NCBI GenBank assembly: GCA_947561715.1 | Contig: OX387199.1 | Location: 8,933,001 to 8,997,000 of the forward strand | Length of the DNA stretch: 64,000 nucleotides | Direction of reading: 5' to 3' | Origin: Ascidia mentula | Lineage: Eukaryota; Chordata; Ascidiacea; Phlebobranchia; Ascidiidae | Shown: positions 8,823 to 19,825 of the stretch, piece by piece | How positions within the stretch are numbered: position 1 is the first letter of the stretch | How the letters are laid out: each line of letters begins with the position of its first letter | Translations under genes and position numbers: made by a program | The notes under the pieces: model-generated | Told to the model about the DNA's origin: nothing | The model's input: only the letters and a program-made list of their open reading frames with translations | Databases searched by the model: none

Positions 8823-10271
8823 TCAAAACGGCTTTTCTCCTGTGTGAATAAAAATATGTCTTTTAAGATTGCCTTTTTCAGAACAAGATTGATCACATAT
8901 TTCACATTTGAACGGTTTTTCTCCTGTATGAGTTCGAAGGTGCGTTCTAAGTCTGCCTTTTACAGAAAAAGATTTCTCACATATTTCACATTTGAACGGT
9001 TTTTCTCCAGTATGAGTTCGATAGTGCTTTATTAGATTGCCTTTTTCAGAAAAAAATTTGTCACATAGTTCACATTTGAACGGTTTTTCTCCAGTATGAG
9101 TACGAAAGTGCCTTCCTAAACTGCCATTTTCAGAAAAAGATTTATCACATATTTCACATTTAAAAGGTTTTTCTCCAGTATGAGTTCGAAAGTGCGTTTT
9201 AAGACTGCTTTTTTCAGAAAAGTATTTCTCACATATTTCACATTTGAACGGCTTTTCTCCAGTATGAGTTCGAAGGTGCGCTGTTAAATTGCCGTTTGTA
9301 GAAAAAGAGTAATCACATATTTCACATTTGAACGGCTTTTCTCCAGTATGAGTACGAAAGTGCGTTCTAAGATTGCCTTTAACAGAAAAAGATTTATCAC
9401 ATATTTCACATTTGAACGGTTTTTCTCCAGTATGAGTTCGAAAGTGCCTTCCTAAACTGCCCTTTTGAGAAAAAGATTGATCACATATTTCACATTTAAA
9501 AGGCTTTTCTCCAGTATGAGTTCGAAAGTGCGTTCTTAGACTGTCTTTTGCAGAAAAAGATTGATCACATATTTCACATTTGAACGGCCTTTCTCTAGTA
9601 TGAGTTCGAAAGTGCTTCCTTAGATTGCCGCTTAAAGAAAAATATTTATCACATATTTCACATTTGAACGGCTTTTCTCCAGTATGAGTTCGAAAGTGCG
9701 TTTTAAGACTGCTTCTTTCAGAAAAGGATTTCTCACATATTTCACATGTGAATGGCTTTTCTCCAGTATGAGCTCGAAGGTGCTTTTTTAGACTGTTGTT
9801 TAAAGAAAAAGATTTATCACATATTTCACATTTGAACGGCTTTTCTCCAGTATGAGTTCGAAAGTGCGTTTTAAGACTGCTTTTTACAGAAAAGGATTTC
9901 TCACATATATCACAATTGAAAGGCTTTTCTCCAGTATGAGTTCGAAGGTGCTTTCTTAGATTGCCTTTTTCAGAAATGGATTGCTCACCAGTGTGTGCCC
10001 GATAGTGCGTTTTTAGACGATGTTTTGTAGGAAATGTTTTTTCACATACGTTACAGCGGAATGGTGTTTCTTTTGTGTGCACTTGAATATGCTTCCTCAG
10101 GGATTTTCCACTGCTAAACAACTTTTCACAAATATCGCAGCGAAAACGATTTTCTGTCGTTTGAATTTCCATTAGAGTTTCCTGTTTTTTCACAATTTGT
10201 GAATTTGCTGCTTGTGTAAATTTTTTGTTTTCTCTGCGTTGCTGGAATGTACTCATATATCCAGACAACAT
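8823..10271 (-). CDS. C2H2 zinc-finger protein, 15 fingers plus one truncated
   Basis: An intronless minus-strand frame of 482 aa. After about 40 residues lacking a KRAB, BTB or SCAN-like domain (MLSGYMSTFQQRRENKK...), C2H2 fingers run to the C-terminus, mostly with the TGEKPFKC linker. The third finger has lost its CxxC half (TGEQSISEKGNLRKH). The protein ends in a linker, TGEKPF, because a stop interrupts a final finger still coded in unit 3. Tandem C2H2 arrays bind DNA in the nucleus; the target is unknown. Helix positions vary (SLNNS, SERSS, SAKDS, STNGN) while frameworks are near-identical, as in rapidly diversifying ZNF clusters. A TATA box lies 44 bp upstream of this ATG. The finger call is certain; expression is unknown. 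Confidence 0.9.
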   Translation of the reverse strand: MLSGYMSTFQQRRENKKFTQAANSQIVKKQETLMEIQTTENRFRCDICEKLFSSGKSLRKHIQVHTKETPFRCNVCEKTFPTKHRLKTHYRAHTGEQSISEKGNLRKHLRTHTGEKPFNCDICEKSFSVKSSLKTHFRTHTGEKPFKCEICDKSFSLNNSLKKHLRAHTGEKPFTCEICEKSFSERSSLKTHFRTHTGEKPFKCEICDKYFSLSGNLRKHFRTHTRERPFKCEICDQSFSAKDSLRTHFRTHTGEKPFKCEICDQSFSQKGSLGRHFRTHTGEKPFKCEICDKSFSVKGNLRTHFRTHTGEKPFKCEICDYSFSTNGNLTAHLRTHTGEKPFKCEICEKYFSEKSSLKTHFRTHTGEKPFKCEICDKSFSENGSLGRHFRTHTGEKPFKCELCDKFFSEKGNLIKHYRTHTGEKPFKCEICEKSFSVKGRLRTHLRTHTGEKPFKCEICDQSCSEKGNLKRHIFIHTGEKPF

Positions 10272-10284
10272 ACGATCAGCCCCT

Positions 10285-10325
10285 ACTCTCTATTTTCACT
10301 TTGCACAATGTCACTTATATAAGAA
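10285..10325 (-). promoter_or_regulatory. TATA box of zinc-finger gene 1
   Basis: On the minus strand TATATAA (10321-10315) lies within the block CTTATATAAGTGACATTG, followed by TGCAAAGTGAAAATAGAG. This block recurs upstream of the long gene and R1 in all three units. Transcription about 30 bp downstream would leave a very short 5' leader before ATG 10271. Confidence 0.65.
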
Positions 10326-10540
10326 CCTAAGTATATCCTGCATTTGAAAAGCAATATTAGGGAATTGGTTTCTATTCCTGTAGTGTTTAACGATCAAAGA
10401 TCACCAAAAAATATTATTTTTGTCTTCTAAAGGACTTTTTATATTACCTCTGACGATCTTGCACTATAAGTTTGTCCATCCTGTGTTGATCGTTATAACC
10501 AGTTCGCAAACTTCCTGTTTTGAAACCTAACTTTGATTCC

Positions 10541-11447
10541 TAAATCATTTCAATGTGATTAGTAAATAAAGACTGGATCAAAAAACCAAAGGCCCCTGGC
10601 AGGCTGTCGATCGCACACCGTATCAATAATAATAAGGAATGCTCACAGGTCTACTTGGTACCAGTTCGAGTGCTCGCTAGATAGCGATGCTACGGCGCTA
10701 GGTAACCACTACCTGAAGAAGCATAGCGAAACCTTCCAGCAAAGACCCATATTGCCAAGTTGCTATGACGTGTCGTTCGTGCAAAAACCACCTGCAGGGA
10801 GTTTGGATCTATATGAGGACTTATGGTTGCACAGAATACGGGCACAAATCAATGTGCAAACCATGATAACACCATCATGCAAATAGTTTGTTTTGCTATT
10901 CCCCGCCCGTAGGACTATGTTTATGTTTGCGCTTGTTTTCGCTGTTACGGGTTGATGACTTTACTTGTGTTGTTAACCTGTTTTTATCGTCTTATCATTC
11001 ACCGAGTCTTATCGGTAACACATGTTCGCCCACAGGCCTACCTGTCTGCAGTTCACGACGTCCATTCCCCTTCCACTTTTGTTCTGTTTTTACATTCAGT
11101 TGCTTCTGTTTGTTTGTGTGCTCACTCGATGTCAGCGCCAGTGGTTTTTTGAAAGTAAAGCAGTAAAGACAGGTCTAACCACATGCAGTTAATTCATACT
11201 TTTATTATTTCTTAGTTAATGCTTGAAACCCGAATATTTTTATAGTTTTTATTTATTTTTATCTTTCGAAACCTTTTTGCGTTAGATTCTTCATTCTTTC
11301 CTTTCTGTTTTTCCTTTTTGGCAGTTTTGGTAAATGGAGAAACTGATGATGCCGTTTTAGGCGAAATATATTTTTCTCTCAATAAATCGATCTGAGCTGT
11401 CTAAAGATCGCTGTGTTGGGATTTTAATACATTATTAAATCATTTCA
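10541..11447 (+). mobile_element. 883-bp insertion with 12-bp target duplication
   Basis: TAAATCATTTCA occurs at 10541-10552 and 11436-11447. The homologous spot in unit 2 (about 19120-19140) runs straight through without the intervening sequence. The insert 10553-11435 has no convincing gene. It carries a hammerhead-like motif near its right end, and in its left part the weak motif CTGAAGA..GCGAAAC (10711-10733). Long target duplications and ribozyme motifs are typical of retroelements such as Penelope-like elements, but no RT segment is present, so the class is open. Confidence 0.75.
11336..11377 (+). ncRNA. Hammerhead-like motif (minimal type I) in the 883-bp insertion
   Basis: CTGATGA (11343-11349) and GAAA (11363-11366) form the core. 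Helix II pairs GCC (11351-11353) with GGC (11360-11362) around GTTTTA, after one unpaired T. Helix III is a minimal AT/AT pair. Helix I pairs GGAGAAA (11336-11342) with TTTTTCT (11371-11377), including two G-U pairs. The predicted cut follows A11370. The architecture, with an extra base before helix II and a tiny helix III, matches the motif in the Penelope-like element at 4.9 kb. Confidence 0.55.
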
Positions 11448-12141
11448 TTGACAAAATACGGCCAAGCTCATACCGTGAAAAGCAGCCACAATTCAAGTTA
11501 CGATCAGTGGCGATAACTCACACAACCTTACAACCGCCAGAGGCTAAAAATCATCGAACCGTATCAACGCATGTGCCAATTATGTAAACAATTTAAGTCC
11601 GCGGTCCACAAATTACAACTCGTATTTTAGCTTGATTTATTTGAAACCATCGCATTTTATGTGAAAGTTGACTGTAAATTGATTTCTATTTGGTTCTTTC
11701 AGTTTCTAAGTTGCCACAAACTAAGTTACAAAGAGTAAATTTACCACCATCTGCATCATAAACCTGTTGATTTTGTCGAAAAATCTTTGGACTGCGGAGC
11801 ACCGGATTAATATTGTCGCCACGTTGTTTGTCGGCTTTCTCTTTTGCGCATGAGATTTCATTTGTTCCGCTTCATTGTTTTCGTGAGATTATTTTTGCAG
11901 TTTCTGATTTCCAAGTGCAATATCACTATATTTACAGGACCTTATCCCTCAAAATGCATTATTGTAAGCGCTTGGCAAGGAAGGGCAATGGTTTGCTGTA
12001 TTAAATTTCTTCAGGGTTTTATATTATTAACTGCAGGTGCGTTTGTTTTCTATTGATTTCGTAATCGCAGAGAAACGTCAATACGGCAATTGAGATTGAG
12101 ACAAAGATTATGTAAATAGAAGTGTTATTGTGAAAAAAATA

Positions 12142-12530
12142 TTAACCTGGCATATATTGCAACGTTTTCAATAAAAATCCATTTGTCCAAATTCGTTTTA
12201 AAATTTTTTCTTCCGTTTTGCAATCCGCTGCTTTTTTCTCGTGTGTCAAAAGTAAATTGGACGGTGCACATTCCATTTTTGAAGATTTTTCACCATTGAG
12301 ATTCCAACGTTGCGTTTTTGCTGCACTCCTCAAACAGAAAATTTATCACATAGGTTGGTTGCTTTTCAATGTTTTCTGCGTAGAATAAGTTCGAATAAGG
12401 TGCGAATCTCTGTGGCGTTTCTGTCGAAAGTTGTTTTTCATATGTCACATCTACACGGCTTTGCTTGTTCGTCTCATGTCTTGCATTTAAATGGAAATGA
12501 AACAGTTCAGCGAAGAATTTCAACAGCATT
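12142..12530 (-). pseudogene. Zinc-finger relic R2, unit 1
   Basis: Minus-strand sequence paralogous to 19826-20250 and to 24443-24797. It retains fragments of finger-gene sequence (SRVDVTYEKQLSTE, ECSKNATLESQW) but no complete C2H2 finger and no single frame. It is an old relic shared by all three units. Confidence 0.55.
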
Positions 12531-12611
12531 TGAAACCGAAACTGTGTTACTCTCTAACCCAAAGTAAAATCGAACAAGAGTAACAATCGCACGAGAATTA
12601 ACATTAAAACG

Positions 12612-12965
12612 CTACAAACCACGGGTACAAAAGTCTCCATCCTTTATGTCCCTTGGTTTATCTCTTGTCCGTATGTTCGTCAGTCCGTCTATTCGTCTAT
12701 TTTTATGCAAGGGTATGTGGCTTATGTAGAAAATGCGTGCAGAATGATTTGAGTTCAGATTATCCCGTGATTCATTTGAACAGGCAGCTTGTTGCAGGAA
12801 GTTAGTCATAAAATAGATCGACCGGATATTTAATTATCTTCTGTGCATGCGAGCGAATATCGTGTTCGCCGTAAATTAGTTGATGTTGTTTTACGGCGTT
12901 ATCCGAAGTTAATAAAAAAACAACGGTTGATGCCAGAAAACATAAAATAAGAGAAATATGACGTT
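12612..12965 (-). pseudogene. Frameshifted copy of the 119-codon conserved frame
   Basis: The minus-strand translation matches the frame at 20296-20655 almost residue for residue, but an extra base near 12808 (TTTTATGAC here, TTTTTGAC in unit 2) breaks it into an upstream part and a 65-codon downstream part ending in KDGDFCTRGL. See the intact copy at 20296. Confidence 0.4.
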
Positions 12966-13069
12966 GTAATAAAATGCCAATGCATCTTTGATTAATTCTC
13001 TCTGCTGCTATAATTGAACTAAAGTCTTCTTGTGTGTTTTGCTATATACACTTTTAATTTGACCCCGTT

Positions 13070-14445
13070 AGTAGACTTATTTTATTTAATAGAACGCCAC
13101 GTTGCAATTATCAGGAGGCGTAAACTTCAAATTGTCCTAAACGCGTTAGTGACTGAGCAAGTTAAGACAATGACTTAGCTAATTAATACCAAAAAATATA
13201 ACACGTTACTAATTGCAGCGAGTTAACTATAAAAAACCCACAGCGAGTTAACTTTTAACAGAGTGTCAGAAAAAATGCATTTTGTCCAGCAGGATGCCAG
13301 AAACCTCTGGCAGTTTTGCAGAAAAGCTTAACTCCGCATGCTTTCTGTTCGCCTGGTGTTTCAGTGTTTTTATGGTCAGGAAACATGCGTGGTGCTACAC
13401 CAGCATCTCATGTGCTTTCTTGAACAGGCGAAACAGCTACTGTCAAAATGCCCCATGAATTAATTTGTACCTTTCTGAAAACCAACATCACACTGGGTAA
13501 AGTCAAGAAAAATATGCTTGTTTGAAATCTGAATGCAAACGCAACGTACGTGGTAATGGGATCTTGGTTACTACAAAGCGTAACAATTTATTTTAATTTT
13601 AATTTAATTTGTGGTGAAACGGTAGATATGTTTCCTAAATATTATTAAACCACTATCTGAATCAGAGTGACTCCAGAAGTTAACATATGTAGTTCTTCTC
13701 GCTAAGCTATCTCACAGCATAAAATGCGTCTCACTGAGTAACGTAACCATATGTGACAGAGGTTTAAAGAATGAAATCCAAAAGAGACGAACATGCAGTG
13801 TTGCAGTCAGGATTAGAGGTTCCATAAGCAGTAGTTGTTATCTGCGGTGGCATTAGTTTGGCGATAATAAAACAAAAGGAAAGCGAATAGACGATAAAAC
13901 GAAACACAATACTTTCAAGTGGGAATTGCCAACAATTTAAAAATGTTGACGGTGGCTTTAAACAAAAAGCGGGTACTTAGAGCAAATTCTAACGACCAAT
14001 TGGAAACGCCATAATAAAAGCCTGCAGTTGCTGTTACCAAAAATCTGATATTCTCGATCTCAGTCATCTGATTAATCAGTATCGCCGCGCATGTTTCCTG
14101 ACTAACTTTCTTCACACAACCGGAACGCCAGACGGAACGATGCAGGCTGACGGAGTTTGGCTTTCGTGCAAAACTCCAACAGCTTTCTGGCATCCTGCTG
14201 GACAACATCGACTTTGTTAACACTTTGTTATAAAAAATACGCGTTCGTAACCCTTTGCATGCATGTATGTCTATTATGTATCGGCATTGCGCCCTAATGC
14301 ACGCAGGGAGTTTGGTAGTTAGCTCGCTTCAATTCAGTCACGTGACATAAATCTTTAATATTAGCTGCTTCAGTCACTAACTCGCGTTTAACTTTAGCCG
14401 CCACCCGATATTGAAACGCGTCGTTCTATTTAGTCTACAGTGTGG
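13070..14445. mobile_element. Element with long terminal inverted repeats (foldback-like)
   Basis: About 250 bp at 13070-13330 is an imperfect inverted copy of about 14140-14445. The clearest matched words are GTCCAGCAGGATGCCAGAA (13277 onward) against TTCTGGCATCCTGCTGGAC (ending near 14210), and TTAGTGACTGA (about 13145) against TCAGTCACTAA (about 14372). The internal 0.8 kb has no recognisable gene. It lies between array units 1 and 2. Exact ends and any target duplication could not be fixed by eye. Confidence 0.65.
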
Positions 14446-14639
14446 ACTTGTATAGCAGACTGATATTCAGTTCTGACAGCAAATGAAAAACAAACAAAAC
14501 CTGCAATCCTTGCAATTTTATTCTCACCAATGTCTGTTTAACAGAACACGGCAATTGCAAACTAGTGTACGAAAAGAGTAACAAAGCCAAAGGAGCGTAT
14601 GAAACGCATTTGAAAAGACATCACTGCGTTTACGCTGCC

Positions 14640-15380
14640 GTTAGCACGGTCGTCGTGACAGTGGCGTGATATTATGGCAATTATGCACATATTTCTAATC
14701 GTAATTATACCAACATTGCAGCATATAGCAACGATATAAAACGAAAAAAGAAATGAAAAAAACAAATGGACGTTACACTACTTTTTCCATCCAGAATCCA
14801 TCCATAGTCCAAGCACATTTACAAACTTTATCTCACATGTAGCACTCGGCTAGATTTTCTTTTTCACCCAAATCGTGTTGGACGGTTCAAATCTCGAGGC
14901 TGTTCCGTGTCGAAAACTTTGTACCCCATTTTTACGTGCTTTCTCCGGTGTAGATCCGACGGTAATATTTTACGATGCATTCCATGCAGAAAAGTCCATT
15001 CAATACGTCGTTTGGTTTGAAATGACTTCTCCTTTCTATGAATTCGATGGTGAACATCTCTCTTGTTTTTCTGTCGAAAGGTTTTTTCGCATATATAACA
15101 CCTAATTTTCTCTCCTGTATGAATTTGACTGTGTTTTTTTTAGATTACTTTGAATTAAAAATCTCGAGCAAAACGTACATTGGCATGGCCTTTCGCCATT
15201 ATGAGTTCGAATGTGCCTGTTTAGACTCCGTTTGGCGAAAATGTTTTTTCACATACGTTGCATCGGAAGGATGTTTCTCTAGTGTGTGCACTTAAATATG
15301 CTTCCTCAGGATTTTCCACTGCTAAACAACTTTTCACATATATCGCAGCGAAAACAATTTAACGTTGTTTGAATTTCCAT
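14640..15380 (-). pseudogene. Broken C2H2 zinc-finger gene R1, unit 2 (not interrupted)
   Basis: The minus strand from ATG 15380 (MEIQTT) codes for about four degenerate fingers, broken by frameshifts and stops, then the 3' region down to about 14640. It is the uninterrupted counterpart of the unit 1 copy split by the Penelope-like element and provides the empty-site sequence. A TATA box is still intact upstream, but the coding part is not. Confidence 0.75.
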
Positions 15381-15472
15381 TGATAAGATTTACGTGTTTT
15401 TCACAAATTGTGATCAGACACGATCAACCCATTAAGTATATTTTCACTTGGCACAATGTCACTTATATAAGA

Positions 15473-15481
15473 AACTGCGCT
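15473..15481 (-). promoter_or_regulatory. TATA box of R1, unit 2
   Basis: The CTTATATAAG block is intact on the minus strand about 95 bp upstream of ATG 15380, within the same conserved promoter context as the long genes. It is decayed in unit 1 and intact in unit 3 (20941-20950). Confidence 0.55.
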
Positions 15482-16550
15482 ATATAACCAGAAAGTAAAA
15501 TAATTTTTCAAAACGTGACAGTTTTAATAGCAATATGGGCCAGTCTCTTCATCTTCAGAATTTTTCAAGAATTTTACATTTTCCAATAATATTTACCAAT
15601 GAAAGTTCGCCAACAAGTCTGTTGTGCATGTTATTTTTGTCTGTCCATCCTGTATTTCACCCCTCTGTCACGTCAGTAACACTATTTTGATATTTAAGTT
15701 ATATTGGCGATTACTCACACAACCTTTCTAGCTGCAGAGGCTGTAAATCATCCAACCGTATCAACGAAAACGGATTTGCCAATTATGTAAACAATCAAAT
15801 CGGCGGTCAAGTTTTACATGTCGAGTCTTGTGACGTGAGACACAACACAAATCATATTCCCGGGTTGGGTTATTTAAATTCATTGCATTTCACTGCAAAG
15901 TTAAAATTAAATAACTTTCAGTTTATCACATATTTGGCAATGTATCATATCAAATTTTTCAGATTTTTTCGATTAATTGTGATTGACATTTCGCGGTGGT
16001 TTTATTGTTTTAACAATTCAGTGCAGGGCTTTCGGCTAAATTTATAAACCACATTATACATTGCGCTGCAGCGTGCCTTGAAACACATACATATCGCATT
16101 ACTAATGCCAGCACTTTGGGTTTTTTTTAAATGAAGATTAAGGCTATCTTATCTCTGATATTAAAGTTGTAAAATATGTAGCATACAACGATTGCCAGAG
16201 CAGGTGACAATTTGTTTTTTGCAAGGCTTTATTTTCGGTTATTTGTCTAATCTGATTCGATAATAAATGATCCCAGTCTTCCAAATAAGACGTACAACCA
16301 TACAGAATAGAATACCATGCACAGGACTTGGAAAAAAAACATTTGAAAGAAAGAAAGGATATGACAAAATTCATCGGAGAATTTCAACAGTATTTGAAGA
16401 CACTATAACTGTGTTTAGGCTCGCGTTGACACAGTTGTCGCCGGTGACGTAACATCATGACTATTTGGTACAAAATAATTATCAATTCATATAGCATCAA
16501 CCACCCATGTTCAAAAACCGATTGCATATAAGACATATAATATCAGTCTG
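15482..16550. other. Unit 2 spacer
   Basis: No firm gene. Paralogous to 6880-7961 and 20950-22010. A minus-strand frame at 16144-16374 (76 codons, with the word CAWYSILYGC) is matched in frame by 21603-21845 (80 codons), which is worth a selection test but has no known domain. Confidence 0.55.
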
Positions 16551-16776
16551 CGATAAATTTGTGCTGTCTAAGTTCCTATGAAAACTTTATCTGGCATGTT
16601 GTAATCCTCTGAATTTCCTCTTGTTTTGAAAGCATGTTGGACTTTGCAAATCTCGAGGCTGTGTTGAAAAGGTTTCGCGATGCATTCCTTGCAAAAAACG
16701 TCCATTACGTAGATTGAATGCATTTCAATTAATTCTCCATAGTATGAATTTGAAGGTGAACGTCTCTTTTGATTTT

Positions 16777-18792
16777 CTATCGAAATGTTTTTTCGCAAAT
16801 TTCAAATCTAAACGGCTTTTCTTCGGTGTGAATTAAAATGTGTCTTTTAAGACTGCCGTTTATGGAAAAGGATTTATCACATATTTCACATTTGAACGGC
16901 TTTTCTCCAGTATGAGTTCGAAGGTGCTTTGTAAGATTGCCTTTTACAGAAAAAGATTTATCACATATTTCACATTTGAACGGTTTTTCTCCAGTATGAG
17001 TTCGAAGGTGCGTCCGTAGAGAGTATTTTGCAGAAAACGATTGATCACATATATCACATTTGAACGGCTTTTCTCCAGTATGAGTTCGAAAATGCATTCT
17101 AAGTCTGCCTTTTACAGAAAAAGATTTGTCACATATTTCACATTTGAACGGTTTTTCTCCAGTATGAGTTCGAAGGTGCGTCCTTAGAGAGTTTTTTGCA
17201 GAAAACGATTGATCACATATTTCACATTTGAACGGCTTTTCTCCAGTATGAGTTCGAAAGTGCGTTCTTAGATTGCAGTTTACAGCAAAAGATTTATCAC
17301 ATATTTCACATTTGAACGGCTTTTCTCCAGTATGAGTTCGAAAGTGCGTTCTTAGACTGCTATTCACAGAAAAAGATTTATCACATATTTCACATTTGAA
17401 CGGCTTTTCTCCAGTATGAGTTTGAAAGTGCGTTCTTAGACTGCTTTTTACAGAAAACGATTGATCACATATTTCACATTTGAACGGCTGTACTCCACTA
17501 TGAGTTCGAAAGTGCGTTCTTAGACGGCTATTCACAGAAAAAGATTTATCACATATTTCACATTTGAACGGGTTTTCTCCAGTATGAGTTCGAAAGTGCG
17601 TTCTTAGTCTGCTTTTTACAGAAAACGATTGATCACATATTTCACATTTGAACGGCTTTACTCCAGTATGAGTTCGAAAGTGCGTTCTTAGACGGCTATT
17701 CACAGAAAACGATTTTTCACATATTTCACATTTGAACGGCTTTTCTCCAGTATGAGTTCGAAAGTGCGTTCTTAGACTGCTTTTTTCAGAAAATGATTTA
17801 TCACATATTTTACATTTGAACGGTTTTTCTCCAGTATGAGTTCGAAGGTGATTTTTTAGACTGCCGTATACTGAAAAAGATTGACTACATATTTCACATT
17901 TGAACGGTTTTTCTCCTGTATGAGTTCGAAGGTGCTTTCTTAAATTGCCTTTATGAGAAAAGGATTTCTCACATATTTCACATTTGAACGGCTTTTCTCC
18001 AGTATGAGTTCGAAAGTGCGTTCTAAGTCTGCCTTTCATAGAAAAAGATTGATCACATATTTCACATTTGAACGGCTTTTCTCCAGTATGAGTTCGAAGA
18101 TGCTTTTTTAGACTGCCTCTTTCAGAAAAAGATTTCTCACATGTTTCACATTTGAACGGCTTTTCTCCAGTATGAGTTCGAAGGTGCTTTTTTAGACTGC
18201 CTCTTTCAGAAAAAGATTTCTCACATGTTTCACATTTGAACGGCTTTTCTCCAGTATGAGTTCGAAAGTGCGTTTTTAGCCTGCCTTTTCGAGAAAAAGA
18301 TTTATCACATATTTCACATTTGAACGGCTTTTCTCCAGTATGAGTTCGAAGGTGCTTTTTTAGACTGCCTCTTTCAGAAAAAGATTTCTCACATGTTTCA
18401 CATTTGAACGGCTTTTCTCCAGTATGAGTTCGAAAGTGCGTTTTTAGCCTGCCTTTTCGAGAAAAAGATTTATCACACTTGTAGCACTTGAACGGTTTCT
18501 CTCCAGTGTGAGTTTGACCGTGTTGCTTCAGATTATTTTTACTGAAGAACCTCTTTGGGCAAAACGTGCATTGGTATGGTCTCTCCCCAGTGTGTGCCCG
18601 ATAGTGTGTTTTTAGACGATGTTGTGTAGAAAATGTTTTTTCACATACGTTACAGCGGAATGATGTTTCTCTCGTGTGCACTAGAATATGCTTCCTCAGG
18701 GATTTTCCACTGCTAAACAACTTTTCACAAATATCGCAGAGAAAACGATTTGCTGTTCTTTGAATTTCCATTTGAGTTTCACGTTTTTTCAC
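16777..18792 (-). CDS. C2H2 zinc-finger protein, 23 fingers
   Basis: An intronless minus-strand frame of 671 aa. It starts MKKRETQMEIQ and goes straight into fingers; the longer N-terminus of gene 1 is lost here through a small deletion near 18810. I count 23 complete C2H2 fingers joined by TGEKPFKC-type linkers, then a stop inside a degenerate last finger (FRFEICEKTFR). Finger pairs repeat as blocks: SRKGRLKTH/SERGSLKKH occurs twice (about 18150-18480), and VNSRLRTH/VKSRLRTH alternates at 17400-17740, showing recent internal duplication. Finger 3 is of a different type (YQCTFCPKRF). The expected role is sequence-specific DNA binding in the nucleus, target unknown. A TATA-like box lies about 106 bp upstream. 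Confidence 0.9.
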   Translation of the reverse strand: MKKRETQMEIQRTANRFLCDICEKLFSSGKSLRKHILVHTRETSFRCNVCEKTFSTQHRLKTHYRAHTGERPYQCTFCPKRFFSKNNLKQHGQTHTGEKPFKCYKCDKSFSRKGRLKTHFRTHTGEKPFKCETCEKSFSERGSLKKHLRTHTGEKPFKCEICDKSFSRKGRLKTHFRTHTGEKPFKCETCEKSFSERGSLKKHLRTHTGEKPFKCETCEKSFSERGSLKKHLRTHTGEKPFKCEICDQSFSMKGRLRTHFRTHTGEKPFKCEICEKSFSHKGNLRKHLRTHTGEKPFKCEICSQSFSVYGSLKNHLRTHTGEKPFKCKICDKSFSEKSSLRTHFRTHTGEKPFKCEICEKSFSVNSRLRTHFRTHTGVKPFKCEICDQSFSVKSRLRTHFRTHTGENPFKCEICDKSFSVNSRLRTHFRTHSGVQPFKCEICDQSFSVKSSLRTHFQTHTGEKPFKCEICDKSFSVNSSLRTHFRTHTGEKPFKCEICDKSFAVNCNLRTHFRTHTGEKPFKCEICDQSFSAKNSLRTHLRTHTGEKPFKCEICDKSFSVKGRLRMHFRTHTGEKPFKCDICDQSFSAKYSLRTHLRTHTGEKPFKCEICDKSFSVKGNLTKHLRTHTGEKPFKCEICDKSFSINGSLKRHILIHTEEKPFRFEICEKTFR

Positions 18793-18895
18793 AAACTGTG
18801 AATTTGCTGTTTGTTTTGCGTTGCTGGAATGTACTCATATATTCAGACAACATACGATCAGCCCTTACTCTCTATTTTCACTTTGCACAATGTAA

Positions 18896-18905
18896 CATAT
18901 ATAAG
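18896..18905 (-). promoter_or_regulatory. TATA box of zinc-finger gene 2
   Basis: Minus-strand CTTATATATG, with TGCAAAGTGAAAATAGAG downstream, in the same context as the other units. It lies about 106 bp upstream of ATG 18792. Confidence 0.6.
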
Positions 18906-19825
18906 AACCTAAGTATATCCTGGATTTGAAAAGCAGTATTAGGGAATTCTGTTTTTTTTCCTGCAGTGTTTGACGAAAAGGTCATCAAAAAATACTATTT
19001 GTGTCATCTAAAGAAGTATTTTATATTACCTCTGTCGATCTTGCTCTGTAAGTTTGTCCATCCTGTGTTAATTGTTATAACCAGTTCACAAACTTTCTGT
19101 TTTGAAACCTAACTTTGATTCCTAACTCATTTCATTGACAAACTACGGCCAAGCTCATACCGTGAAAAGCAGCCACAATTCAAGTTACGATCAGTGGCGA
19201 TAACTCACACAACCTTACAACCGCCAGAGGCTACAAATCATCGAACCGTATCAACGCATGTGCCAATTATGTGAACAATTTAAGTCCGCGGTCCACAAAT
19301 TACAACTCGTGGCTTGATTTGTTTAAAACCATCGCATTTAATTTAAAGTAAACTGTAAATTGATTTATATTTGGTTCTTTCAGTTTCAAAGTTGCCACAA
19401 ACTAAGTTACAAAGAGTAAATTTACCACCATCTGCATCATAAACCTGTTGATTTTGTCGAAAAATCTTTGGACTGCGGGGCTCCGGATTAATATTGTCGC
19501 CACGTTGTTGTTTGTCGGCTTTCTCTTTTGTGCATCAGATTTCATTTGTTCCGCTTCATTGTTTTCGTGAGATTATTTTGCACTTTCTGATTTCCAAGTG
19601 CAATATCAGTATATTAACAGGACCTTATTCCTCAAAATGCATTATTGTAAGCGCCTGGCAAGGAAGGACAATGGTTTGCTGTATTAAATTTCTTCAGGGT
19701 TTTATATTATCAACTGCAGGTGCGTTTGTTTTCTATTGATTTCGTAATCGCAGAGAAAAGTCAATACGCCAATTGAGATTGAAAACAAAGATTATGTAAA
19801 TAAAAGTGTTAGTCTCAAAAAGATT
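18906..19825. other. Unit 2 spacer, upstream of zinc-finger gene 2
   Basis: Paralogous to 10325-10540 plus 11448-12140 in unit 1 and to 23460-24400 in unit 3. It shows the empty site of the 883-bp insertion near 19120-19140. No gene is seen; short plus-strand frames here are not conserved in frame between units. Confidence 0.6.

Noticed and set aside
10711-10735. CTGAAGA..GCATAGC..GAAAC, a possible second hammerhead in the 883-b insertion.
   Set aside because: Helix II has only two pairs, helix III does not close and no helix I partner was found nearby.
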